Assembly (NCBI GenBank): GCA_964583795.1
Contig: CAZOWX010000022.1
Coordinates: 1 to 32,517, forward strand
Direction of reading: 5' to 3'
From: JBDTME01 sp964583795
Lineage (GTDB): Bacteria; Patescibacteriota; Microgenomatia; UBA1400; PJMF01
DNA length: 32,517 nucleotides
Below the pieces are notes generated by a model that saw only the letters and a list, made by a program, of their open reading frames with translations, made no database searches and had not been told where the DNA came from. Below, piece by piece: positions 15,163 through 22,141 of the stretch. The number at the start of each line of letters is the position of its first letter. The stretch's first letter is position 1. A program made the translations under genes and the position numbers.

Positions 15163-15993
15163 CTACTTCACTCCCATCGCAGCTTTCAACTTCTTCGTAC
15201 TCAACGCCGTATTCTTTTGATACGGTCGGTCAACTGTTTTTAAGTACTCCAGCAAATCACCTTTTCGAATCTCTCCAGGTAAACCAAACTGCTTCTGTAC
15301 ATTCAAAGCAAACTTATAGTCACTGGTCACGGGGTCGGTCGTGGCATGAAAAATCCCCGACAATTTGTGTTCAATCATAAAATGAAGGATCTTGGCAAAC
15401 TCCTCAATTTTAGTAGCCGTAAAAGTATGATTAGTAAACATTGGTGGCAGTGAACCAGTCTCTAAGCCTTTTTTAATTCGGTGCAAAATATCAAGCTTGG
15501 CGAATTCATCTTGCCGATAAGGCTGATCAATCCGCAAAATGGTGTGGGACACACCAGACTCTTGAACCACATCCTCCGCCCACGCTTTTGTTTGGCCATA
15601 CCACTCGATGGGATGCATCGCATCATCTTCGGTATACATACCTTCTTTTTCGCCATCAAATACATATGCTGTTGAAATGTGAATCAAATGTTTTCCACTT
15701 TCCTTGGCCGCCTCGGCAATATTTTTTGTGCCATCAACATTGACTTTATACACAATCCCCGATTTGTCACCTTTTTCTTGATGTGCTCTGGAGACGTCCG
15801 TAAACGCGGCAAAGTGGACCACAACATCAGCACTGTGATTCGCAATCGCTTTGTTGACGGTGTTCGCATCGGTAATATCAACTCCTGTTGTCAGATCAAG
15901 ATTTAGACACTCATACGAGTCGGAAAATAGCTCAACAAATTTGGAGCCAACGAGCCCAGTTAAACCAGTACCAAGCAACGGGATTTTTGTCAT
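15163..15993 (-). CDS. RmlD-like dTDP-4-dehydrorhamnose reductase family protein
   Basis: A 276-residue SDR protein of the RmlD substrate-binding type. It has the nucleotide motif GTGLTGLVG (8-16), VVVHFAAFTDVSRAH (57-71), STAYVFDG (107-114) and the catalytic Y132-xxx-K136 in WYGQTK. RmlD reduces dTDP-4-keto-rhamnose to dTDP-L-rhamnose; the family also includes the MAT2B-like proteins and other sugar reductases, so the substrate is not certain. The gene stands alone, about 1.2 kb from ugd and on the same strand as the sugar cluster. TAGAAT lies eight bases before the ATG, so the mRNA may be nearly leaderless. Confidence 0.75.
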   Translation of the reverse strand: MTKIPLLGTGLTGLVGSKFVELFSDSYECLNLDLTTGVDITDANTVNKAIANHSADVVVHFAAFTDVSRAHQEKGDKSGIVYKVNVDGTKNIAEAAKESGKHLIHISTAYVFDGEKEGMYTEDDAMHPIEWYGQTKAWAEDVVQESGVSHTILRIDQPYRQDEFAKLDILHRIKKGLETGSLPPMFTNHTFTATKIEEFAKILHFMIEHKLSGIFHATTDPVTSDYKFALNVQKQFGLPGEIRKGDLLEYLKTVDRPYQKNTALSTKKLKAAMGVK

Positions 15994-16013
15994 AGGCTCT
16001 CATTCTATCAAAC

Positions 16014-16268
16014 TCATATCAGAAAAAACAGCATACCACCAGCCAAAAGCGCTGTGAAAAAATACTCACGGATAATTCGCCTATTAATATGATTTGCTTT
16101 CACATGAGCGAATATTCCCCAGCAAAAATATGAGAGTGCAAACGAAACCGAGATGACTCTCAAACTCATCGAATCTGGCCACATCACCAAAAAAAATCCC
16201 ACATGAACAATAATAAGGAAGGTTAAAATGATGTAAGCTAGAAAATGTTTTCGAATTTCATCAAACAT
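16014..16268 (-). CDS. Small three-helix membrane protein
   Basis: This 84-residue protein has three hydrophobic segments: about 10-29 (LAYIILTFLIIVHVGFFLVM), 36-53 (LRVISVSFALSYFCWGIF) and 67-84 (EYFFTALLAGGMLFFLI). A short basic stretch with His and Asn (HVKANHINRR) lies between the second and third. I do not recognise a named family. Its ATG overlaps the stop of the CAP-domain gene by one base (TAATG), so it is translationally coupled to that protein and may act with it in the membrane. Confidence 0.75.
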   Translation of the reverse strand: MFDEIRKHFLAYIILTFLIIVHVGFFLVMWPDSMSLRVISVSFALSYFCWGIFAHVKANHINRRIIREYFFTALLAGGMLFFLI

Positions 16269-17239
16269 TACTCGATACTCCCACTTTTAAAGAATAACAC
16301 CAAAAAACCAACGGCTAAAAATAACATGATATGCGCTAAGTTTTTTCCGACAAACCGAACCGTGTTGCGATTGGTAATGATGACATGATCATAGATGAGC
16401 ACACTGACTACAAGCATAATCACCGCTAAAAACACTGCTTTGAGCAAATAAAGTGGAGAGATCGCATGTGACTCGACAGGAAGTGTCAAACGCTGCATCG
16501 AAAGTGCTAACACCCCTTGAGAATTTTGAAGCGTATCAGATTGAGCACTTTTTGTGCTCATTTCCCGGCTTTCAACATCTGGAACTGGAACTTGCTCAAG
16601 CTCTATCTGATTAAGCTTGGTATCAGTTGCAACTGTGCGGCCACTTAACTGTTGACCAAACATCTGCACAACTAGTGTTGTCTCTACACCATTGAGTTTT
16701 CCATTAACCACTGCAACACCGATATCGTGATACTTGGGATTCACGATGTTTTCCCGATGAGTGGGAGAGTTCATCCAGGCACTCACCATGTCATCAGTTT
16801 GTAAAAAGTCCCGAGCTAAATTTTCCCCAGCAACGTAGTACGTATAATGGGCCGCTTTGACAAACTCCCATGGACTCTTACCAGTTGGAGAGTAATGAGC
16901 CCAATACTGGTGTTCAAACATGTCACGAGCTTTTGCTAGAGCCGCTTCGTTGAGTTGTTGGTTGGGAACTAAGTCAGGCAACCCCAGTTTTTCTCGTTGA
17001 GTGTTTGTTTGTTCTACTACCTTTGCCTGGGAGATAGTAGTGGAATAGCCAAGCACCGTCCCTTTGTTGGTTAACGAGAAAACACCGGGAAGTAATTCAT
17101 GAATTCCCAGAGTGGCACTTACCACAATGAGAAACAACAACAAAAACCCTTCTGGGTGCAAAATCCGTGGTCGATGGTTGTTCGACATCCGCGGATGGAG
17201 TAGATGAGCCAGCGTCTCAAAAATCATGACACCACACAT
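16268..17239 (-). CDS. CAP (SCP/PR1-like) domain protein with membrane anchors
   Basis: A 323-residue envelope protein. A transmembrane segment (about 32-46) precedes an extracytoplasmic CAP domain at about 70-197. The domain shows the expected order: NTQREKLGLPDL, then W113-A-H115-YSPTGKSPW, GEN around E139, H161-RE163-N and YHDIGVAVV. These residues correspond to the CAP His/Glu cavity. A Ser/Thr/Gln-rich linker and two C-terminal helices (about 262-287 and 300-320) follow. Bacterial CAP proteins are mostly uncharacterised; roles in wall or surface interaction are proposed. The start may be ATG 17239 or 17227, the later one removing MCGV. It is coupled to the three-helix protein that follows. 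Confidence 0.88.
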   Translation of the reverse strand: MCGVMIFETLAHLLHPRMSNNHRPRILHPEGFLLLFLIVVSATLGIHELLPGVFSLTNKGTVLGYSTTISQAKVVEQTNTQREKLGLPDLVPNQQLNEAALAKARDMFEHQYWAHYSPTGKSPWEFVKAAHYTYYVAGENLARDFLQTDDMVSAWMNSPTHRENIVNPKYHDIGVAVVNGKLNGVETTLVVQMFGQQLSGRTVATDTKLNQIELEQVPVPDVESREMSTKSAQSDTLQNSQGVLALSMQRLTLPVESHAISPLYLLKAVFLAVIMLVVSVLIYDHVIITNRNTVRFVGKNLAHIMLFLAVGFLVLFFKSGSIE

Positions 17240-17353
17240 TATGGAGAGTTTTCATGGATCAAACAAGTGTCGTGGTTGAAAAAATGATTGACCGACTTCG
17301 AGAATTTTGTAAACAAGGGGATCTATTCTCGATTGGTTGTTTAAAAAAAGATC

Positions 17354-17380
17354 GTCATCCCGACGAAAGCCGGGATCCAT
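17354..17380. repeat. REP-like hairpin
   Basis: The unit starts CGTCATCCCG and ends CGGGATCCAT. The stem ATCCCG / CGGGAT (17357-17362 / 17371-17376) continues past a mismatch to a C-G-closed GAAA loop. It shares its GTCATCC and GGATCCAT ends with elements at 27636, 27776 and 27909. Confidence 0.75.
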
Positions 17381-17645
17381 CGATCAAGTCAGAAAGGCAT
17401 CTATTTGAAAGAAGCAAAAAGTTGGAATCTGTTTTAACTTTTGATTATTGTCGTAGAATTTCGAAATGGATCCTGTTTTCCAAAGGGATGCCGACCTTTT
17501 ATTGTTAATCAAGCAACAACAAATTAAGTTCAGTTGTTCATTTTTTATATTTGCATCCAGAAATACAAAATCAATAATTGAGCAACATTACTCGAACAAG
17601 TCTTACAAATTTTCAACGGAAGAAAAAAGTGAAAGAAATTTTTCA

Positions 17646-17710
17646 AGGCATAGGGTAGCTCAAAAGGTGCCCAGTTTAACCCGAGCTACACTAGAGAGCC
17701 ACCCTAGCCT
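17646..17710 (+). ncRNA. Candidate structured leader RNA before the deoxynucleoside kinase
   Basis: AGGC-AT-AGGGT-A-GCTC (17646-17661) pairs with GAGC-C-ACCCT-A-GCCT (17696-17710), giving 13 base pairs with small bulges around a 34-nt loop. The loop holds GAGCTAC (17683-17689), which can instead pair perfectly with GTAGCTC (17655-17661). The two pairings exclude each other, as in a switch. The element ends 83 bp before the kinase ATG. It matches no riboswitch class I can name, and there is no U-tract. It could also be a DNA-level repeat. Confidence 0.35.
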
Positions 17711-17793
17711 CTTAAGTGTAAAACAAATTGATGAAAATGAAAGAGCGAAAAATGACCGTTGCATCAACACAAGCAAAATAGTTTAATGCTCTC

Positions 17794-18426
17794 ATGAATC
17801 AAGAGAGCGAATGTTTAACAACACTAGATATTATCGGAGTAATTGGAGTAGGAAAGTCAACCGCTGCAAAATTGTTAGGCCAAGAAACAGGGTACCCTGT
17901 TGTCCCTGAAGACGTTAATGAGAATCCTTTCTTAGCAAGATTTTACAAAAACCCCAAAAAACATGCTTTTCCCTCACAACTTTTTTTCTTAAACGCGAAG
18001 ATTCGTCATTTACTACAACACGCCAGAACAAATTCTGGATTAAATTTAGTCGACACTTCGGTGTATCAAGACGTTTACGGTTATGCCCAGGCTCTTAAGG
18101 AATTAGGAATAATGTCCCCAGATCATTGGGAACTTTATCACTCTATCTTTGAGACATTTAGGCCACTATTGCCTCCAACAGTAGGGATTGTCCACTTAAC
18201 AGCAACTCCAGAATTAGTTCTAAGTAGAATAAAAGGTCGTGGCAGAAAATTTGAAAAAGATATCGATCCTGAATATCTCGCTAAACTTCATTCCCTCAAC
18301 GTTAAACTAGCTACAACAGTACCTACACAAGTTTTGACTGTGGATACAACAGAACTCAACCTTGTTGCAAGTAACAACGACAGGGCTGGATTTGTCCAAC
18401 TAGTCAGAAGTCGCTTTTCTATTTAA
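17794..18426 (+). CDS. Deoxynucleoside kinase
   Basis: A 210-residue kinase of the dNK/dGK/dCK type, which phosphorylates deoxynucleosides for salvage into dNTP pools. The P-loop is GVIGVGKST (15-23). PEDVNENPFLARFYKNP followed by FPSQLFFLNAKIRHL is the family's substrate-site segment. VDTSVYQD (86-93) occupies the usual DRS position, with Thr for Arg. The LID arginines are in GRGRKFEKDI (148-157). The DRS change to DTS is worth noting because that Arg normally helps the catalytic base region. The ATG at 17794 is six bases after TTTAAT, again a leaderless-like layout. The 3' end overlaps the convergent VIT-family gene by eight bases. Confidence 0.88.
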   Translation: MNQESECLTTLDIIGVIGVGKSTAAKLLGQETGYPVVPEDVNENPFLARFYKNPKKHAFPSQLFFLNAKIRHLLQHARTNSGLNLVDTSVYQDVYGYAQALKELGIMSPDHWELYHSIFETFRPLLPPTVGIVHLTATPELVLSRIKGRGRKFEKDIDPEYLAKLHSLNVKLATTVPTQVLTVDTTELNLVASNNDRAGFVQLVRSRFSI

Positions 18427-19183
18427 TCATCGATTCCACCCCTGCACCCACCAGGTACGCACTTCCCGCAGCTACGGTCCCAATTAACAACATCTCTAAC
18501 CCATTCATCCACCATCGTCCTTTAGTAATCAACGTTCGCAAACTTCCGACGAAAAACAGAGTGCTCGCTGTAGAAATAATGGATAAACTAAATTGGTGTT
18601 CACTGGGCACAGGCACTCCAAAGTTTTGTAAAAAGTACGGCAGTAGCGGTAATGACCCAGCAATCATAAAAGCAATAAAGGTCATCACACCAGTTTTCCA
18701 CAGCCCCTTATCAAAATCAGGCCGGACTCCCATCTCATCTACATACCCCATCTCTACCCACAAATCGGGATACTTCACAATCGTATCTGCCAACTGTTTC
18801 GCATCAGCGCTACTCACTCCACGAGACATGAACGACTCACACAACTCGGTTCTTTCTTCAACCGGGATATTCTCAACTTCCCAACGCTCGATTTCAAGCT
18901 GACGACGTGTTTGTTTTTGTTCCGAGCGCTCACCCAAATAATCCCCCATACCCATTGAAATTCCGTCAGCAACGAGGTTAGCCACTCCCATAACCAAAAT
19001 AACAGCCGGAGATAACCCAGCTCCCGCCACACCCGCAACTACTGCAAACGTGGTCACAATCCCATCATTTGCACCAAACACTGCCGCCTTTAGTAAACCG
19101 TTATTGAGATTCCCATGAATCTTCATGGCTTGCCCTTGGTGATGGAGCTTTTTGACTTGTTCGACATCCAAGTTCACAGGCAT
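18419..19183 (-). CDS. VIT1/CCC1-family iron or manganese transporter
   Basis: A 254-residue membrane protein. Residues about 28-75 hold the family signature (LKAAVFGANDGIVTTFAVVAG, then LVADGISMGMGDYLGERSE), with the acidic and Met residues that line the metal path in VIT1. A charged cytoplasmic segment (about 78-150, EIERWEVENIPVEERTELCE) follows in the place of the metal-binding domain. Three more helices end the protein (about 168-187, 199-217 and 225-245). These proteins move Fe2+ or Mn2+ out of the cytoplasm. AAGGA precedes the ATG. It is the last gene of the leftward gapA group, 15 bp after the small membrane protein, and its end overlaps the kinase gene tail-to-tail. Confidence 0.9.
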   Translation of the reverse strand: MPVNLDVEQVKKLHHQGQAMKIHGNLNNGLLKAAVFGANDGIVTTFAVVAGVAGAGLSPAVILVMGVANLVADGISMGMGDYLGERSEQKQTRRQLEIERWEVENIPVEERTELCESFMSRGVSSADAKQLADTIVKYPDLWVEMGYVDEMGVRPDFDKGLWKTGVMTFIAFMIAGSLPLLPYFLQNFGVPVPSEHQFSLSIISTASTLFFVGSLRTLITKGRWWMNGLEMLLIGTVAAGSAYLVGAGVESMIK

Positions 19184-19198
19184 ATGAGGTGTCCTTCT

Positions 19199-19651
19199 CT
19201 ATTTCAGTTTGCTATGTATTTTTGACGATAAAATGTTGACCGCTTTTGCATAACTACGAAAGTATAAACGCACCAATCTTGATGTATCTGCAGACTGATA
19301 GGTGAACTCAACAAAGCGATGCCACAAGAATCGTTTCTCAGCAAACGAGTTAATTTGTGACCAATAATAAAGCTCTGGTTGAACTCTGTATCCTCCTGAA
19401 CTAGAAATCACCAAAAATTTATCATAAAAAGTAACCCGAAACATTAATTTTCCTCCAACATTTTGAAAAGCAGCTAGTTCGAGATTCCCATTCATGTCCC
19501 ACACATACAAAGTGCTAAAAAACTGCTCAAACAATTTTCTCTGCTTTCTTTCTTCTGGAAGATACATGAACTGATTCGTAATTCCTACCAACTCAAACAA
19601 AACAAATCCAGCAAGCAGCATGAAGATAGCAATCCCAATTAAAAAATTCAT
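19199..19651 (-). CDS. Hypothetical membrane-anchored protein
   Basis: A 150-residue protein with one N-terminal transmembrane helix (residues 3-23, FLIGIAIFMLLAGFVLFELVG), then a soluble domain of about 125 residues rich in aromatic residues and beta-strand-like alternation (LMFRVTFYDKFLVISSSGGY, then FVEFTYQSADTSRLVRLYF). It ends in a basic helix. The pattern could suit a small PH-like fold, but I do not recognise a family. Its ATG overlaps the gapA stop by four bases (ATGA), so it is translationally coupled to gapA, and the VIT-family gene follows 15 bp later. Confidence 0.75.
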   Translation of the reverse strand: MNFLIGIAIFMLLAGFVLFELVGITNQFMYLPEERKQRKLFEQFFSTLYVWDMNGNLELAAFQNVGGKLMFRVTFYDKFLVISSSGGYRVQPELYYWSQINSFAEKRFLWHRFVEFTYQSADTSRLVRLYFRSYAKAVNILSSKIHSKLK

Positions 19652-20682
19652 ACATGAACTACTTGTTCAATCAATCGATTACAGTATCCAAACTCATTAT
19701 CATACCAACTCACTACCTTCACCAAATCACCCCCGATCACTTGCGTCAGGGCTAAATCGACGATTGATGATTCTCGTCGTCCAACAATATCGGATGAAAC
19801 GATGGGGTCGTTCGTTACAGCCAATATCCCTTTCCAACGATCAGTTTGAGAAGCCTCAGTCAGTTTTTGATTGACTTCCTCAACACTTGTAGGTCGCTTT
19901 GTCACAAATACCATGTCAGCAATAGATCCCACCGAAACAGGTACCCGAAATGCTACTCCATCGAATAAGCCTTTAATCTCCGGAAGTGTCTCGGTCACAG
20001 CAATCGCGGCTCCGGTCGATGTCGGGATGATACTCCTCCCCGCAGTACGGGCACGACGCAGATCGCGATGTGAGTTGTCCTGAATATTTTGATCATCGGT
20101 AAAAGCATGAATCGTGGACATTGTTGCTTTAGCAATCCCAAACTGCTCCATCATTACCGCAGTAACCGGCGCAACACAGTTCGTGGTACACGAAGCATTG
20201 GAAATAACATCGCCCGCTACTTGGTTGACACCAATCACTCCTGTAGCAATTCCATCACCTTTGGCTGGACCAGACAAAATAACTCTTTTTGCACCTGCAG
20301 TCAGATGCAATCCAGCTTTTTCTTGAGTGAGAAAAACCCCTGTCGATTCCACCACGGTATCCACTCCCAAACTTGCCCATGGCAACTTGCTCGGATCACG
20401 CTGTGCAGTCACCACAACTTTGCGGTCACCGAGATGAAAGTACCCAAGCACTGGATCTTCGTCACTGAGTTCTTTGGTCGACTTTACTCGTTCCACGCGG
20501 ACTTCTTGATTCCAGACACCATAGTTCGTGTCGTACTTCAATAAATGTGCCCAATCGTCAATCTCCATTGAACCAGAAGTATTTACTGCTTTGAGATCAA
20601 GTGAATCCCTATGATAGGCCCACCACACCCGAAAAGCCGTTCGTCCAATTCGTCCAAATCCATTGATGGCAAATGTTTTCAT
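19648..20682 (-). CDS. gapA: Glyceraldehyde-3-phosphate dehydrogenase
   Basis: A 344-residue phosphorylating GAPDH that oxidises glyceraldehyde 3-phosphate to 1,3-bisphosphoglycerate. It has NGFGRIGR (7-14), the active site S-N-A-S-C165-TTNC, H192 in MSTIHAFTDDQ, and the S-loop region RRARTAGRSIIPTSTGAA. The NAD-selecting Asp after the second strand is absent: the protein reads AVNTSGS (32-38) where NAD enzymes have a VND-type sequence, so NADP or dual cofactor use is possible (inference). AAGGAGA lies six bases before the ATG, one of the better ribosome binding sites here. It is the middle of a leftward glycolytic group with pgk and tpiA upstream. Confidence 0.97.
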   Translation of the reverse strand: MKTFAINGFGRIGRTAFRVWWAYHRDSLDLKAVNTSGSMEIDDWAHLLKYDTNYGVWNQEVRVERVKSTKELSDEDPVLGYFHLGDRKVVVTAQRDPSKLPWASLGVDTVVESTGVFLTQEKAGLHLTAGAKRVILSGPAKGDGIATGVIGVNQVAGDVISNASCTTNCVAPVTAVMMEQFGIAKATMSTIHAFTDDQNIQDNSHRDLRRARTAGRSIIPTSTGAAIAVTETLPEIKGLFDGVAFRVPVSVGSIADMVFVTKRPTSVEEVNQKLTEASQTDRWKGILAVTNDPIVSSDIVGRRESSIVDLALTQVIGGDLVKVVSWYDNEFGYCNRLIEQVVHV

Positions 20683-21075
20683 AATTTCTCCTTAGTCTTT
20701 TCGGACGAAACAGTAATAGAGTTGATAAGTTGCAACAATTTTCTTGCACAACAAAACTACTATAGCAGTCGTGATAAGAAACTCTAGTTGGAGTTTGAAT
20801 TCCAATCATCCCCACTCTACAAATGCACTCGTAAGAACACACAGTGGTAAAACAAGATGTAGTCCTTAGAAGTTAATGTAGTTAAGTTGTTGTGATGTTT
20901 TGTTGTTGAATAAAGTGTTTTCAAATTGAAAGAAAAAAAACGCCCGTCATCCTTGAACCTGGCCAACGGCCAAGTATCGAGGATCTGACTCCAATCCTAT
21001 TTGAAGTCAGATCCTCGCTTTCGCAAGGATGACAAGCGTATTTGAGACTAAAACCTGATACCTGACACCTGAAAC
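20683..21075. other. 393-bp intergenic region between pgk and gapA
   Basis: It holds the gapA leader (a possible minus-strand -10, TATAGT, about 20757-20762), a GTT-rich run (20870-20910), a composite palindrome (20946-21033) and a heptamer array (21052-21079). No credible coding frame is seen. The gap suggests that gapA has its own promoter, separate from tpiA-pgk. Confidence 0.6.
20946..21033. repeat. Composite nested palindrome, REP-like
   Basis: The outer stem is GTCATCCTTG / CAAGGATGAC (20946-20955 / 21024-21033). The inner stem is CGAGGATCTGACT / AGTCAGATCCTCG (20978-20990 / 21005-21017), extended by three pairs past one mismatch. A third short stem is TGGCC-aac-GGCCA near 20960-20972. 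The GTCATCC end matches the smaller REP-like units, so this looks like a compound member of that family. Confidence 0.8.
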
Positions 21076-21079
21076 CTAC
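21052..21079 (+). repeat. Heptamer array at the pgk 3' end (four units)
   Basis: Units in phase: AACCTGA, TACCTGA, CACCTGA, AACCTAC. The last overlaps the pgk stop codon (21076-21078), so the array abuts coding sequence. Confidence 0.75.
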
Positions 21080-22104
21080 TTCTTCTGCTCCATCTCACTA
21101 TGCTCTAATGCTTGAAGAAAAGGTAGCGTTCCCTTTGCTAAGTAATCCAGCATCGCTCCTCCACCAGTACTGACATGAGTAAATGCTTTCGTTTGGTCTA
21201 TTTTCAGCAATGTCACAGCAGCTTCAGTATCACCCCCACCGATCACCTTAAAACCTCGCGTTCGTGCCACTACATCGGCAATGTACTGAGTGCCTTTTCG
21301 CGATTTGGGATCTTCATACTTGCCCATTGGACCGTTCCACACAATCGTTTCTGCCTGCACAATAAATCGCTCGAACTGCTCACAGGCTTCATCGCTCAAA
21401 TCGAGGCCATCTTCACGCAACTCACCAATGATTAATTTGCGATTCGGGTGATTCTCATAATTAATTTCATGGGGGATCATTCCGCCGGTAAGCACCACAC
21501 TCGCACGCTCGCTAATAGGGTCGATCAGTGGGATCTTGGTCTCAGGTTTTCCTCCACCAAGTATCACAACAAACGGCAATTTCGGTTTTTTAAGCAACTT
21601 TTTCAAAATAGTAATTTCTTTATAAAATTGAATTCCAGTTACCGTGGGCATAATTTCAGTCAGACGCGTAACCGAAGTATGATCGCGATGAGAGTTAGCA
21701 AAGGCATCAAAGACATACAAGTCATAGCCTTTGGCTAATTCTCGGGCGAATTTAGTACTTGGTTTCTCTTCACGCTCATCAAAGCGCAAATTTTCTGCAA
21801 CTTCCAACCAAGCCTCAAGTTCTTTTTGGTTTAACTTTTTCACGGATTTTTCTTGAAGTAGTCGTTGATACAATAATTTGGCAATGGGTTTGAGTGACAG
21901 TTTTCTAACCACTTTTCCCTTTGGACGTCCCAAATGTGCAATCACTTTGACATGCTTTGCCTCATTTTTGTAGAGATACAGCAGTGTTGGAATTCCATGC
22001 TCAAGCCGAGTGTCATCCCACTTTCCTTTAATTTCAGGTAAATCGAGATCAAGTCGAACCAATACTTTTAAGCCTTTAACTGGGGTTAAGCGAAGAGTTT
22101 TCAT
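21076..22104 (-). CDS. pgk: Phosphoglycerate kinase, compact form
   Basis: PGK transfers the acyl phosphate of 1,3-bisphosphoglycerate to ADP. The N-terminal substrate domain is clear: VLVRLDLDLPE (14-24), HLGRPKG (57-63), AENLRF (103-108) and NSHRDHTSV (137-145). The nucleotide domain keeps GGGKPETK (183-190), WNGPMGKYE (256-264), GGGDTEAA (289-296) and STGGGAMLDYLAKG (312-325). At 342 residues it is about 50 shorter than typical bacterial PGK. The loss is in the nucleotide domain between GGM (207-209) and the GPMG loop. The usual DFN motif reads DLD. The active-site Arg and Lys residues I can identify remain, so it is probably functional. It follows tpiA by about 37 bp but has its own -10. 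Confidence 0.93.
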   Translation of the reverse strand: MKTLRLTPVKGLKVLVRLDLDLPEIKGKWDDTRLEHGIPTLLYLYKNEAKHVKVIAHLGRPKGKVVRKLSLKPIAKLLYQRLLQEKSVKKLNQKELEAWLEVAENLRFDEREEKPSTKFARELAKGYDLYVFDAFANSHRDHTSVTRLTEIMPTVTGIQFYKEITILKKLLKKPKLPFVVILGGGKPETKIPLIDPISERASVVLTGGMIPHEINYENHPNRKLIIGELREDGLDLSDEACEQFERFIVQAETIVWNGPMGKYEDPKSRKGTQYIADVVARTRGFKVIGGGDTEAAVTLLKIDQTKAFTHVSTGGGAMLDYLAKGTLPFLQALEHSEMEQKK

Positions 22105-22111
22105 GAGGGAT

Positions 22112-22117
22112 ATTATA
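22112..22117 (-). promoter_or_regulatory. pgk: pgk -10 hexamer, leaderless layout
   Basis: TATAAT on the minus strand is followed by seven bases and then the pgk ATG (22104). Transcription would begin at or within a base of the start codon. No Shine-Dalgarno can exist on such an mRNA. Confidence 0.6.
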
Positions 22118-22141
22118 GCACGAATGTCAGGACTGCTGCTC

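Larger units (their letters stand above)
17240..17793. other. 554-bp region without a firm gene: REP-like hairpin and RNA candidate
   Basis: Between the divergent CAP-domain gene and the deoxynucleoside kinase. An 84-codon frame at 17254-17508 starts well (GGAG six bases before ATG, then MDQTSVVVEKMIDRLREF) but then reads straight through the REP-like hairpin, giving the repeat-derived RHPDESRDP. It may be the remnant of a small gene hit by the repeat. A second frame at 17466-17786 covers the RNA candidate and is low-complexity; I reject it. Confidence 0.5.

Noticed and set aside
17646..17710. tRNA gene on either strand
   Set aside because: GGTAGCTC looks like a D arm, but there is no T-loop, anticodon arm or proper acceptor stem.
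17466..17786. 106-codon frame before the kinase
   Set aside because: Starts within sequence next to the REP-like unit, covers the inverted-repeat RNA candidate, and has no domain-like content.
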